NCBI GenBank assembly: GCA_963930645.1
Contig: OZ005653.1
Span: 115,740,259-115,804,258, forward strand
Length of the DNA stretch: 64,000 bases
Source of the DNA: Salticus scenicus
Lineage: Eukaryota; Arthropoda; Arachnida; Araneae; Salticidae
Reading direction: 5' to 3'
Of this stretch, positions 43,173 through 55,314 are shown piece after piece. Position 1 is the stretch's first letter. The number at the start of each line of letters is the position of its first letter. A program made the translations under genes and the position numbers. The notes below the pieces were generated by a model. That model was given only the letters and a program-made list of their open reading frames with translations. It was not told the DNA's origin and did not search any database.

Positions 43173-45082
43173 TATTATGTAGACAGATATACGTATATGG
43201 ATATATTTGTATATATTTAGACAAAATTGATAGATAAGTTTATATATACATAAATAAGGATAAACAGATAGATATAATTTTGACTTTTCTTTCTTTTTTT
43301 CTTTTTTTTCTTTTTTTTAAGAATATACTTTTAATCTTTAGAGATTTAGTAATTTATGAGCATAGTAATCACTTAATATACCGAGAGTGGCATTACTCAT
43401 ACTAGCTAGAAAATTTAAAATGCCTGAAATTCTAGCGATTACTTTAAAATATTTATTAAATGTCTGCTTAAGCTTGAAGGATGCACATATCAACAGATTT
43501 CCTTTCATCCTGCACAACAATTTTTATCTTAAAAAGCGGCTTTTATACTGCCATGAAAAATTACCAGTTTGCTTATCAAAGGTCAAAGTATTTCTTTTAC
43601 ATTATACGAATTTGAAAAAGTATAATTCATTTTTTCAAAAGTATAATTCATATTCTTTGCTTCTTTGCATTGAAAATGCAATATCTTATTAAATGAAACA
43701 ATTGAAACGTACCATGCTTAAAAAAAGAAAAAAAAAAAAAAAAAAAAAAAAAGAATAAAAATTATACGGTTATATTTAAATATATTTTATTTCAGTTTTA
43801 TTTACAATAGTTCAAATATTTTATTTATTTATTTATTATTATTACCTTTTTTTTTTTTTTTTTTGAATAAAATTCAAAATTTTAAAAAATGGATTTTTAT
43901 AATAACTGATGAAAAATACAATAAATTATTAAATATAATATTTTACAAAGTATTTAAACCTTTCGCCCTAAAATGACAATTTTGTTTCTCATCACATATT
44001 TGTTTTTTTTTGTTATGCTCTTACATTTGATTCACAGATTAAAATATGTAATTTGGCAATAAAAATAGTTTTTACAGTTTTTGATGTTTGGATAAAATAT
44101 AAATGCAGTTTTTGATATTTACAATATAGTTTTTGATATTTTCGAACACGTACTTTAGAAACAAATATTAAATGACTGGTTTTGCAAAACTGTTTAGAAT
44201 AACAGTGTGTTACAGAAAATTTGCGTACGGCTTCATTTCCTTGATTATTATTATTATTATTATTATTTGGCATACAGAAAGAATTAATATGCTTCCTAAA
44301 GGAAGAAATTAAAAATTTCAGGGATTCAATTGCAAAGTTATGTTTTGTATAGTTTACATTAAACAAAAAATATCCATGAGTAAAATAACTCTCATACACA
44401 TTTAAATGTATTTACAAAATTCCAAAATTATATTATTAAATGTCGCAGATGTATAACAAGAAAGCAAGTAACTTCCACATTTTTTTCAATACTTTAACAT
44501 AAGTTCTCCAAATGAAAAAATAAAATAAAATAAAATAATATAAAGAAATGCGTTTGAATTGTCACAAAAAAAATTAAGAGAGAAAATAACGATAACGTAA
44601 TTACATAATCAAATTTTAATTTTTAATTTGCATCCAGTCTGTCAACAATTTTGTTTAACCCCTTAAATGATGAATTATTCTCATCCCAGTCACACCTTTT
44701 GGGTATGTTTTCAAAAGAAGATTTATTACTATTTTTAACGAGTAAAAGATTTCACAACTTTAAACACAGAAATTCGTATTACTTATGATTTTTCAGTCAC
44801 ATAAAATAAAAAATTTAAAAACCGTATAATAAAAACATATTTTAGCCAGTTGTAGACACATTTACTATCATATAAATATGTTGCATATTCAAAAACAGGC
44901 TATTAAACATTTTACTTTCGTTTAATTCTTTTAACCATATGGTGCGAAAAGAAATGTTTTTGCGTCAATTTTTCAAAACAAAATTTTTAGACAGAAATAC
45001 ACGTTTTGATTTCTGTGGAATACAATTTTTTTTTTCCTGTTTATGTGTCTGCTTATGTGCCTTGATATAAACAACTGACAGA
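42831..45082. other. AT-rich spacer with microsatellites
   Basis: (ATT)n at 43132-43168 and 44246-44268, A-run at 43727-43752, T-run at about 43848-43864. ORFs at 43387-43692 and 44013-44399 are AT-biased (the latter has an Asn run from the ATT repeat). No gene supported. Confidence 0.5.
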
Positions 45083-45084
45083 TA

Positions 45085-46059
45085 CAGTGCCGGCAAAACA
45101 AAACAGAGAAAAAAAAAAAAAAAAAAAACTTTATGTGTCAGCTATCGTTCCCGCCATAAAAATGTGTCAATCCCCATGGATGACACACGATCTTTCCCTG
45201 TAATATTATCCCTCAGTTTGCCTCGCAGTCTTTTAGAGGCTGTATGCTCTTTGCTCCCGCAAACCAGTATTTCGTTCATTTGTTAAAAGTTTGAGAACCT
45301 ACATCGGTATTCCCACTCCACACAGTGGGTTATATTAAGCTTAAAATGGAAGAGAAATACCCTGCTTTCTGTCTGCTAGAGAATGGAACTCTGTGATTGA
45401 TGACAGTGATGCCAGATGGTCGAAAATTATTTCCCCAAACATGTCTTCAAATTTCCCCAAATCAGGGGGGGGGGGGGGGTCGAAAAAATCCCCAGCTTGA
45501 TTTTTACTAAAAAGGGAAAATAAAAATATTTAAAAAAAAAAAAAATATCAAGCAGATTTTTCTATGATTTAAGCTCATATTTTTCCCCAAATGAAGGCAA
45601 TTTTAAAAAAAAATCCCCAAATATGAATAAAACTATTGAAAGTCTGTAGTCGTAGGGATAAATCATTACGTTGCCAACATTGACAGAAAGTTGAAGAACT
45701 CCCTAGATTTGTCCCCAAAAATTTTAGAATTCCCCAAGAAAGTCCCCACAAACATTTGGTCCCCAAAATTGTCCCCAGAAGCCTCAAAAATCCCCAAAAT
45801 GGGGACAAACTCCCCAATCTGGCATCACTGGATTGATGTAGCTTGAGATCTGGCAGATGATTCTAGATGTACCCAGATGCAGCCATCTGGAATATGTAAC
45901 CAGAGATCCAAAACTAAACGGCTTGCAGATGGAATAAAATGTAAAAAGGGAAAGGTCATCTACGATTGACCAACACCACGTGTCATTACTGGGTTTCGAT
46001 GCATTTTTATGGCAGAAACGGCAATTGACATGTAAAGTTTTTTTTTGCTATTCAAGTGT

Positions 46060-46095
<36 letters not shown>

Positions 46096-46103
46096 CGGTA
46101 CTA
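45085..46103. mobile_element. MITE with TA target sites, hosting a nested MITE
   Basis: The ends CAGTGCCGGCAAAA (left) and, inverted, TAGTACCGGCAAAA (right) continue into related inverted sequence (ACTTTATGTGTCAGCTATCG; GCCATAAAAATG) for about 80-100 bp. TA lies outside both. The T/A runs near both ends were expanded separately. Removing the nested element leaves about 580 bp, non-coding. Tc1/pogo type is inferred. Confidence 0.6.
45404..45830. mobile_element. hAT-type MITE rich in TCCCCAAA motifs
   Basis: The ends CAGTGATGCCAGAT (left) and its inverse ATCTGGCATCACTG (right, 45817-45830) are flanked by GATTGATG at 45395-45402 and 45831-45838, an 8-bp duplication as made by hAT transposases (one extra A at the left junction). 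The interior has about a dozen TCCCCAAA or TCCCCA motifs and a G14 run (45466-45478 region), probably subterminal transposase-binding repeats. The 80-codon ORF inside is an artefact of these repeats. Confidence 0.7.
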
Positions 46104-46105
46104 TA

Positions 46106-47081
46106 GTATTAGCAAAATGAAATTGATCCCATATAATATCGTATAAAAATACTATACTATACAAACAAATTCTGGTTAGTAGAAGCTTTGTTGGAAAAAT
46201 GCTTAGAGAGCACTTTAAGTTATTTCACGCAAATTTTACTATCCTTTCGTTAATTGAACTATAAAATTAGTATATAATTAATACACAACGTTCAGGATTT
46301 TAAAAATTAGACAATATGTCGTATATATGCAAAGTTTACACATGGGTAAACCTTAAGAGGTAAAACACATACACCGAAGCAAATTTTATGTAGCAATATG
46401 GAGTCGTAAATGAAAAGCGTAAATAGAAAAACAAGAAAAGTTGAGGAAATGAAAACACGCTTTTTTACATGCATACATTACTCAAATGCAGAAATTACCT
46501 TACAATAATTGCTCATATGCGTACAATATTCGTATTAATGCAATAAGTGCTTTAAATACATCGAGTAGAAACAGCATTAATGTATAACTTTTCATGAAGC
46601 CATGTACACATGGGAAAGTCTGTTAAAAATTCAACATTCGGAAACCAAGCATAAATGCATTAAAAAATAACAAAATGCACCTTAAGAGGTTAAGATAACA
46701 TTTACGGTCATCGGTTCCTATGCAATTTTAAATCTTTATGTTGATTTTTAGCTATATTAAAGTGTGGCTCGTGAACTTAGGAGCACCCTTTATTCAGAAA
46801 AGCAATCTGTTTTAAACATTGTCTTTGTAAATAAAGCTTTAATGATGCATTTGTGAGACTTTCTACTGGCATAGTTAAAAATAAAATAAAAATTTTGTAG
46901 ACTTAGTGTTCTTAAATAATATGTTCTTAATTAATACTAGTCTTAATCCTTATTAATACTTAGTGTTCTTAATTAATACTACACAAATCAATTTATTTTA
47001 AGGCTTCCATAAAAAATAGCTTTCAAAGAGTTTTTACTTTCCTAATGAAAAAAAAAAAAAAAAAAAAAAAGCGAGAATAAG
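46106..47081. other. AT-rich spacer
   Basis: No recognisable gene. TTAATACTA motifs repeat near 46930-46980, and an A-run lies at 47049-47070. Confidence 0.45.
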
Positions 47082-47083
47082 TA

Positions 47084-47590
47084 CAAGGTAATTATAATTA
47101 AAGTTATATGATTTTAAAACACTATAATTTTAAAACTACCCATCACATTGGTTTGATATTTTGCCAGAGCAATCGTGAGACAATGAAATTTTGTTTGGGG
47201 GAGGAAAAAAGTAGTTCCAACATGTTCCTTTAGATGGTGCTGTCAGGGGAATGTCAGGGTAAACGCCTAAATGGACTCATTAAATTCAAGAATGTTGCTA
47301 GCAACACAATGGAATAACAAGAAACAATAGACTTCAGGGGTTTACTATAATTTTTTTTAGAAAAAATACAAGAATACGTGTTTACAGCGGAAACAGTCAT
47401 AGTGAAAAGAGAAAAAGAGGAGCATCATGAAACAAATATTTACAGATAAGTAACGGCACATTTTGGAACTTTTTTTTCCCTTTTACCAAATAAAATTTCA
47501 TTGCCTCACGATTGCTCTGGTAAAATATAATTCCCTCTGATTTTGAAATTGTAGCGTTTTGAAATCGTTACTTTAATTATAATATCCCTG
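47084..47590. mobile_element. MITE with about 115-bp inverted repeats
   Basis: Left 47084-47200 and right 47475-47590 are inverted copies (ends CAAGGTAATTATAATTAAAG and CAGGGATATTATAATTAAAG; inner CCAGAGCAATCGTGAG and CAATGAAATTTTG). TA flanks both sides. The 280-bp core is non-coding. Confidence 0.7.
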
Positions 47591-47592
47591 TA

Positions 47593-48859
47593 TTTTAAGG
47601 TGTCATCATGTAATCAAATCTCACTGAATATTAAACAGGTACAAATAGTTGCATGTCTATATAAATAATGGTTGTAAATGATATAAAGAGTAAGATCAGT
47701 TAGTCAGTTAGTATTTTTAATTAATTGCAACACTACAGGATTTCTCTTTCTCATTCATTTACCATTAATTTTTAATTTCTGTAGTGAGTACATGTTTATG
47801 AAAATATTTTATTTTAAGAAGTTTTCACACAAATAACTTCAGAAAAAACTAAAAGCAAATGTTTTAATATAATAATTCGCACTTTCACAAAATTGTAAGT
47901 AAACTTTTTTTTTTTTTTTAAGTGTTAACATACCAAGATAAAAAATAAATAAATAAAATAAAATAAAATAAAATAAAATAAAATAAAATAAAATAAAATA
48001 GATAAATTAAAATGCTATTCTAAACTAGCATTTATATTAAGTTGTTGTAGATAATTACCGTGCTTAAATATTTAGAATTTTATAGTTATTCGAAATAAAT
48101 AAAAAATGTTTAGAGCTAAAATGTTTGTCAATGACTTTAATTAACTAATTATTTTAATGCTCTTTTTACTTTGAAAAGAGGGAAAATTATGCTTCGAAAA
48201 ATAACAAAACGTAAAATTGGAACAAGTACCCGTATTTTTAATAGTTAAGCAATTTCCCACGTGTAATTATTAAACAAAAGTTTAATAGTTAGTATAACAA
48301 TAAATCTCGGAAAAATAATTGTATTCTAAAAATCATGAATTTTTTATTTTAATTGTGTTTTTTATAAAAGGATTCTGAAGACTTTAATGATGTATTTCAC
48401 AATTTGTATTTTTGAAACATTTTCGTAAATGTTTGCATCACTTAAAATATATTTTTTCAGTAATTAATTTTTAAGTCTTTCATTATAATTTTTATTTTTG
48501 ATAATAAAGTTATTAAGATATTATTAACCATACATTTGTTTTATAATTTTTTTCGTAACCTAACCTTAAGAAAAAACTATATATGCATAAAATCATAAGA
48601 CAGTTTTAATTTGTTCTACGTCAAAGCTCCAATTAAAAAAAAAATCATTTTATATTTTCAATTACTTAAGGAAGTAAATTAAAAGTTAAGTAAATGTAAT
48701 TATTTTATTTCATATGCAATTATTATTATTTTTGTTATTTGTAGTTCTAAGCAGGTTTTTGTGTATATTGTTAAATCTTTGTTAATTATTTATAATTAAT
48801 TATGCAGCGTGATTAAGTGTTTATTCGCCTCTACTCTCAAAAAAGTCAAATATAGTAAG

Positions 48860-48893
<34 letters not shown>

Positions 48894-49413
48894 TTTACAG
48901 CAACACAAAAGTACAACTTCTACGAAGGATATTTTTATCGTTATACCAGGACAGCGTAAATTCTATATTTTACTGCTTATGCCCCCGGAAATATATGTTT
49001 CCTAAAATTATAGAAAGTTCTATATCAATTCAATGTTATTTCTATAGTATTAACACTAAATAATATAACAAACCACAAAATTCCACAGTCGTATTTCAGA
49101 TTTCTTTTTTTAACTTTGATGTGTCATAACTGTTTCAAACACAAAGCAATTATAATAAAGAAATTTTATTTTTAATGCATATACATCAGACGGATTTTGA
49201 AACCAGTATTCCATAGGCGAATTAAGAATTTAAAATGATGTTTTCAAATATGTTAAAAAGGTATGAATAAAATTATTGGAGAGCATGAACCGTAGTTGGA
49301 TATTTTTTATTTGATGAAGAATAATAATTCTTTAAATGTGAATATTTACAATTAGGCTTAAAAATGTTTTTCCGGGTATTATTTATAACATATATTTTGG
49401 TCCTGTAAAACAA

Positions 49414-49456
<43 letters not shown>

Positions 49457-50469
49457 GGCTGAGGTTCTACGCTATCATTTTTTTTTTTTTCTTTTCGCTA
49501 TTAAAATAATCTGAAAGCCTTAATTTCATTTCCTCGTTTCTTTAGCATGAACTAACTACCAATGAAAGTTTCAAATTGGGGAATGCAGGAATTATAAAAT
49601 CTCACTATTTTTGCAATCGTTTTAGAAAAATATTTCGCAAAGCACACGGATGTAATGTTTTAACAAACGAAGGCAATTGGATTTCCTTTAACATCAAATT
49701 AAATCTGTAATAATGTATGGTAAAAAAAAATATTACAAAACCTTCATCTCCTCAATGTTTTTTGTATACATTTTTAAGTGAAATTCCTTTCTCATTCTTT
49801 AGTGGGGTAACGTCAGAGTGTTATTATTAGTATTATTTTATGAGCCAGAGTATATTATTATTTTTTCTCACACTGCCATATAACCATATAAAGTATGACA
49901 GTGTGGACAGTTCCTGAATATACAAGAGTGATTAAAAATGTGGATGCTTAGAAAAACTGATTTCTAAATTGTAGTGATTTGTATTTACACTATATATATA
50001 TATATTATGTATCTCTCTCTCTACATATATATACATATATGTATGAATACATAAGTGGGCAGATAAAGATCTATACTCTTGACCCGTGGATAAGAAAAAA
50101 AAATTCCCTGTTGTGTAATGTCATTCTTCATTAGAACAAATTATAACTCTTCATTAGAACAAATCGGGTTGAAACAGGCACTAGTTGCAAAAACCTCTTT
50201 CCTACATCTGTATATTTATTAAATTCTAGTAGGTAAAAACTATAAAGTGCAAAATTTTATTAGAAAAACTAGATTTAATCATTTGTACCTAACAAACTAT
50301 GAATATCAAACATTTTGGAACACGTATTTAGTATTACATTTTTATTTAATTTTCTAATATAGAAAATTAAACTAATGTTTAATTTTATTTTTTTCATTTT
50401 ATGTATGACGAATATAAATTAATCTTTTTTATTCTAAAATCATTGTTCCATTTCAAGGTTGCTTGGTAG
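47593..50469. other. AT-rich spacer with microsatellites
   Basis: (AAAAT)n at about 47943-48000, (ATT)n at 48862-48892, a 39-A run at 49415-49453, and (TA)n near 49993-50006. No gene; the ORF at 48809-49063 is read through the ATT repeat. Confidence 0.5.
47943..48000. repeat. (AAAAT)n microsatellite
   Basis: About ten consecutive AAAAT units after AAAT units. Confidence 0.9.
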
Positions 50470-50640
50470 CTTGATTGAATGAGTTTTATCTCGCACTACT
50501 ACCACACTATAGGCAATTAGCGATGGTCTGAGACATGTTCAGAAGGTTGGTTCGGAGACATGCTATGATAATTTTGAACCACTACGGAGGGGATGGATTT
50601 GCCGATTCCATGATCCTCAGAGCTTAACTTCACGATTTTT
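50470..50640 (-). repeat. Truncated copy of the 51 kb SINE-like repeat
   Basis: Shares CGGAGACATGCTAT, ACGGAGGGGATGGAT and GATCCTC-type blocks with 50935-51010. It lacks the tRNA-like head. Confidence 0.45.
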
Positions 50641-50849
50641 CAAATTTACTTTTTCACGTATATAAATTCTTTTGAGTGAGGCTAAAACTTAGTAACTGCA
50701 GTTGTGACCTAAAAATTATGTCATATCATATCAGCAGTTTTATCATATCTATATATCAACTTAAGGGGAAATGAAAACAGCAAGATACAAAATTTTCGTT
50801 ATTGGTAATTATTGCCCTTATTCTTAAAAAAGAAAAAAAAAATGTAACA

Positions 50850-51182
50850 CTGGCAGGTAGGTTGATTGGGTTTTAAATCGCACTAGTTCTGCGCAATGGG
50901 AAATTGGTGAAGGTCTGGGGCAGTAACCAATTTTGCGCTAAGTATGGTCTGGAGACATGCTATCGCAATTTGATCCTCCACAGAGGGGATGGATCTCCCG
51001 TTTCGGTGACCCGCAAAGGTACAATATGGATGGTAGCATGGAGGACACTGCGGCGACGACGGATTTTATGTGCACCAGTTACCATTAGTGTACACGATGG
51101 TCTATGAGTGTACACGATGGTCTCGAGTATCGAACCATCAAACTTCCAATCACGACGCTCTACGGACCGGGCTACCGTGACG
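50850..51182 (-). mobile_element. tRNA-derived SINE-like repeat
   Basis: On the minus strand the head (about 51182 down to 51115) has an A-box-like TAGCCCGGTCCGTAGAGCG and a B-box-like GGTTCGATACTC, spaced as in a tRNA. The body (51110-50850) is shared with 50470-50640. A 16-bp direct repeat, GTGTACACGATGGTCT, occurs at 51088 and 51108. The 67-codon plus-strand ORF here is chance. Confidence 0.5.
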
Positions 51183-51684
51183 TTTTTGTGACATTTAGAA
51201 TGAATTCTTATTTTTCAAGTGTAAAATAGTAATGTCACTCAGTAACTCTTTATAATAGATTATTGATTTGCACTTTCATTTGCAATCATTTTTTAATTGT
51301 ATATTGGAATTTTCTCGTCTTTCAACGACTTTTAAATCTTTTTCTTTTCTTTTTTATTATAGTAAAAAACTTTATTTTCATCTAAAGCTTTATTTGGATA
51401 CTGAAAGTTTTGTATGTGATGACTTTCGCTTGTCAGTTACATTTAAACATACAATAATACCAAATGCGCTCATTTATATTATTAAAAATTACAATTATTA
51501 AAATAATATTTTAAAGAAGATATTCCATACATTTTGTACTCAATATTTTTAATAGCTACAATTTTTGAAAGTACATGTAATACACAGCAAACAATGTTGA
51601 AGATAAAGGCTATCAATTAAGAATTCTAATGTCAATTAATTTAATTGTTTTAAGACTATACAAAATATTTTCGTTATATTACTA
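51183..51684. other. AT-rich spacer
   Basis: No gene or repeat recognised; the ORF at 51268-51501 has no motif. Confidence 0.4.
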
Positions 51685-51892
51685 GTGGGACCGGAAAGTA
51701 ATGTCGTTTTTTAACAATGAATTTAAACAAGTAATTTTTAGTAATTTTTATTTTTAATCTATTACATAATTATCCTTATTATCAGCAACCTTTAGGCGTC
51801 TAGTGAGAAAATTTTCAATGGCGGATCAATAAAAATCAATTGATTTTTGGGCAAAATCTATTGAGATTGCATTTTGAAGATCATCCAAATAT

Positions 51893-51934
<42 letters not shown>

Positions 51935-52987
51935 GAGGGGGGGTACTTAGAAAATAGTGTAGCTATCAAAATGAATAGAAATCCGATGACAAAATATCGG
52001 GCTAGTATGGTAGGTCAGGTAATACTTCCCACTCCAATTTATTTATTTATTTATTTTTAGGGTTCGTCTTGCACAATGCGGTCTTCCATTTTCCTTTTGA
52101 AGAATGACGCCTTTTCCGAAACAATCTTTAGGTACTTTTTAATTAAAGATTTCTTTACTCGATCTAATTTTTTAATGAAAATGTCTGCATTCACAGTTTC
52201 TTCAGATTTCAGCACTTCAAAGTAGACAACCACACGAATACTCCACCAGATACACAAGACCTACTGTTTGTAGTTGGGCAAACCAGGCTTAGCTGTACTT
52301 TCTGATGATTCATTCGAAGACAGCCACTGCCTTTTGCATTTTGGATTATCATAAAAGAAACATTTTTAATTTCCAGTGATCAAAAATTACTTTTGTATTA
52401 TGTCGCTGAAGCAATAAGTTCCGTGTGCTCGATTGCTTAGCTTTGTTTCCTTCGGACAGACTAAGAGAGACCCGAACACTTGTTCTGCTTATGTTACAAA
52501 TTTTCTGTAAATATTTTTTGGTTGGCAAACCAAACTTGGTAAGAGTGTTTAACAGTTTATCGATTGTTTGACCCAGATTTTCTACCTCTTCCACCCTTAA
52601 CATGTCATTGTCTAAAGTTGTCAGCCTTCCTCATCAAATCGAGTCAGAAAGATCAAAATTAAGGAATTCTAATTTTTAAAAACCAACCAACTTTATCATT
52701 TTAAACGGTTCAAAGCACTTGAATAAACATCGCAAATGATTTTGAACAAACTATTGCGTTACTATCTTTTCGAAACTGAAAAAGCATTCAATGCCAGATA
52801 CGTACCCTTTCTTTTAATATCCTGGCCATTCCATTGTAAATTGGAAAAAAAAATATTAAACTTTAATAATTTACGAGTAAACAAGTCACTGTAATCTTTG
52901 GCACCACTTCAAGCGCACATTGAGTAGATAAATATTACAATCTTATATCGACATGCGCAAAAAAGACATTACTTTTTGCGATCCCCG
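51685..52987 (-). mobile_element. Mariner transposon, inactive, minus orientation
   Basis: 1.3 kb. The ends GTGGGACCGGAAAGTAATGT and (inverted) CGGGGATCGCAAAAAGTAAT are related, and TA lies on both sides. The broken transposase reads on the minus strand. A T33-35 run at about 51899-51933 is a later expansion. Confidence 0.7.
52057..52603 (-). pseudogene. Mariner transposase, broken
   Basis: The N-terminal part (52603 to 52349) keeps helix-turn-helix-type sequence including NISRTSVRVSLS. After frame changes, 52257-52057 continues CIWWSIRVVVYFEVLKSEET, VNADIFIKKLDRVKKSL and ends ...FFKRKMEDRIVQDEP. These match the mariner core around the first catalytic region (VWWD--GVVYYELL, T-N---Y---L-RL). 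The first catalytic Asp in WWD reads Ser here. The second and third acidic blocks are not intact. Nonfunctional. Confidence 0.65.
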
Positions 52988-52989
52988 TA

Positions 52990-53459
52990 ATAGAAACATT
53001 ATTTTTGCATTTTTGTAACTGTTTTCATTATACAAACTTTTTTAGTAATTGTTTTTCACTTTAAAACATTATTATAAAAGTAAAACTAAAGGAAAAAATA
53101 CATAACTGAAAATTTGAAAATGGGAGGGATGGGAGGGCAGTATTATGGGTGAAAGTGGAAGCGCGTTTTTAGAAAAGGGGGTGGTTATTAAAAAACAAAA
53201 GACCGAAAAGGTTTCTCGAGGCAAAAATAGTAAACACATATCATCTTATACTATTAAGTGAGCAATATTTGTACATATATATGTATATTTCACTGTTCTC
53301 GAAAACGGTAGCTCGGACAGTCACGTGATTTAACACAAAGGTGTCCTCCGAAGGGTCATTGTGCCCATCGAAGTCAGATTTTCGAATTTTTGATTAGTTT
53401 TCTTTAAATTAATAAAAATATGAAAATAAAACTTCCCATTTCTATAATGACGCAAAATG
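52990..53459. other. Spacer
   Basis: No gene. GGGAGGGATGGGAGGG near 53125 is a short G-rich patch. Confidence 0.4.
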
Positions 53460-53461
53460 GA

Positions 53462-53945
53462 GAATCTTAGGAGAGATTTGATTGATTTATTCGATTTTCA
53501 TTGATTTGAGTGTATTTTACATTGAACTACAGCTACGTTATGAGGAATTACAAGAGATTTGAATGGTTTATTTGGTTTTCATTGATTTGAATGCATTTTA
53601 CGTTGCACTAGAGCTACGTTATGAGGAATTACGAGATATTTGATTGGTTTATTTGATTTCCATTGGTTTGAGCGTATTTTACGTTGAACTGGAGCTATGT
53701 TATGAGGAATTACGAGAGATTTGATTGGTTTATTAGATTTTCATTGATTTAAGCATATTTTACGTTGAACTACAGCTACGTTATGAGGAATTACGAGAGA
53801 CTTGATTGGTTTATTTGATTTTCATTGATTTGAGTGTATTTTACATTGAACTAAAGCTACGTTATGAGGAATTACGAGAGATTTGGTTGGTTTATTTGAT
53901 TTTCATTGATTTGAGTATATTTTACGTTAAACTAGAGCTACGTTT
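53462..53945. repeat. 81-bp tandem repeat array, about six copies
   Basis: TGAGGAATTAC recurs at 53541, 53622, 53703, 53784 and 53865, exactly 81 bp apart. The unit is AGAGATTTGATTGGTTTATT, TGATTTTCATTGATTTGAGT, GTATTTTACGTTGAACTA, GAGCTACGTTA. Copies differ by only a few bases, so the array is young. Non-coding. Confidence 0.9.
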
Positions 53946-54245
53946 AGATTTTATTTAAAAATATTTGAAATTTTGAAATTTTATTATTATGCGATTTTTA
54001 CAAAGAACAAAATACGATTGGTGACGCAGGCGCCCGAGAGCATGTTTTTTGGTAAAAAATTTCGGTGAAGCCAGCTAGAATATCATAAGCACATATATCG
54101 TAAAGGAACTGTTTGCTTGATTATGAGAAATAATATGTTTAGTTCAATGTAATAAAATGTAATTTTTTTTATTGCAAAACTCTCTATTTTCTAAAAAATA
54201 AATAAATAAATAAATAAAAATAAATAAATATAAATAAATATAAAT
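53946..54245. other. Spacer with (AAAT)n
   Basis: AAAT microsatellite at about 54196-54244 directly before the BEL element. Confidence 0.45.
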
Positions 54246-55314
54246 TGTCGGGGAGGAGGGGAGTGGAGAAGGTGATGCGCACATCGGAACTGATTAAGGA
54301 ACGGCGCTGAGCAGTTTTTGTTCAGTCGCCTTTCGAATCCGGACGAGGTACAAGGTATCTCTGGACTTTAAAATCAAATCAGAACTATTAAAATCTTCTA
54401 ATCGTATTCATTATATTTCCAGTAATCATTCTTAAATATTAATAAAAATTCGTAATTAATTATTCAAGTCAAATAAAACTATTCTTCAAATGTCGAATTA
54501 TATTCTAGTGATTTAGTGGTTGTGTCGTTAATCTTCGGAATACTGGCAGAGGGGGTAAGTTGATTTAAACTTATTCTCATTTAATTAATATGCATGTTAT
54601 TCTGATTTGTAATTAAGTAAAAGTTGCAGAATTTGAATTTAAAATAAATTCGTTAGAAATTCTTAATCCGAGTTTCTAAATTTAATCAACCCTAATTCGA
54701 AATTCATAAATTGATACTTAGTCGAAAATTCTTTGTTGGCTTCATAGCCAGATTGGTCCGTCGATTCACGGAGGCTTAATTACCTATTAATTAGATAATT
54801 AATCGTAATTCGTTAAATTAAAAAAAAAAAAATGTAAATTGAAAAAATTATTTTGTTTACGTAGGATTAAATTATCTGTATAAGAACTTTAAAGTAAATT
54901 AAAATTAATTTGTTCAAATAAATCATTAATACAAGGTTAAATTGTTTTGATATAAAACGTAATTCAAAGTAGTTTCGATTTCATGCATACGTAAAAGTTT
55001 TGGTTTAGAGAAAACGTAATTCAAAATAGTTTGGTTTTCAAACCGGAACAATTTCGGTTAGGGAATTTAAGAAATAGCAATTCATGTTAAATAATTGTTG
55101 AATAAAGGAGTGTATGAGAATGAAAAAGGTGCATTTAATATTTTATTAGTTTATTTATTTCAGTAAAAAGAAAAAAAAAATCTATATGTGTGTTTCTTTT
55201 ATTTGTTCTTATATTTTTTGTTTTGTATTACTTCCTGATCTGCAGAATAATAATTTAATTCAATTGATTAATTCATATTTAAATTTAATTGTTTGTAATT
55301 AGTTTGCTCAAAAG
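54246..55314 (+). other. BEL/Pao 5' LTR and leader, possible intron
   Basis: CAGAGGGGGTAAGTTG (54547-54562) holds a strong GTAAGT donor. TTCCTGATCTGCAG (about 55231-55244) could be the acceptor, 70 bp before the gag ATG. TTGGCTTCATAGCCAGATTGG at 54737 is a possible primer region. All are inference. Confidence 0.4.

Noticed and set aside
44013..44399. 128-codon minus-strand ORF with an Asn run
   Set aside because: The Asn run is the (ATT)n microsatellite; no conserved domain.
45575..45817. 80-codon ORF rich in Trp and Gly
   Set aside because: Created by repeated TCCCCAAA motifs of the MITE read on the minus strand.
53462..53945. CRISPR-like regular repeat spacing
   Set aside because: The repeats are contiguous 81-bp tandem units without unique spacers, in a eukaryotic context.
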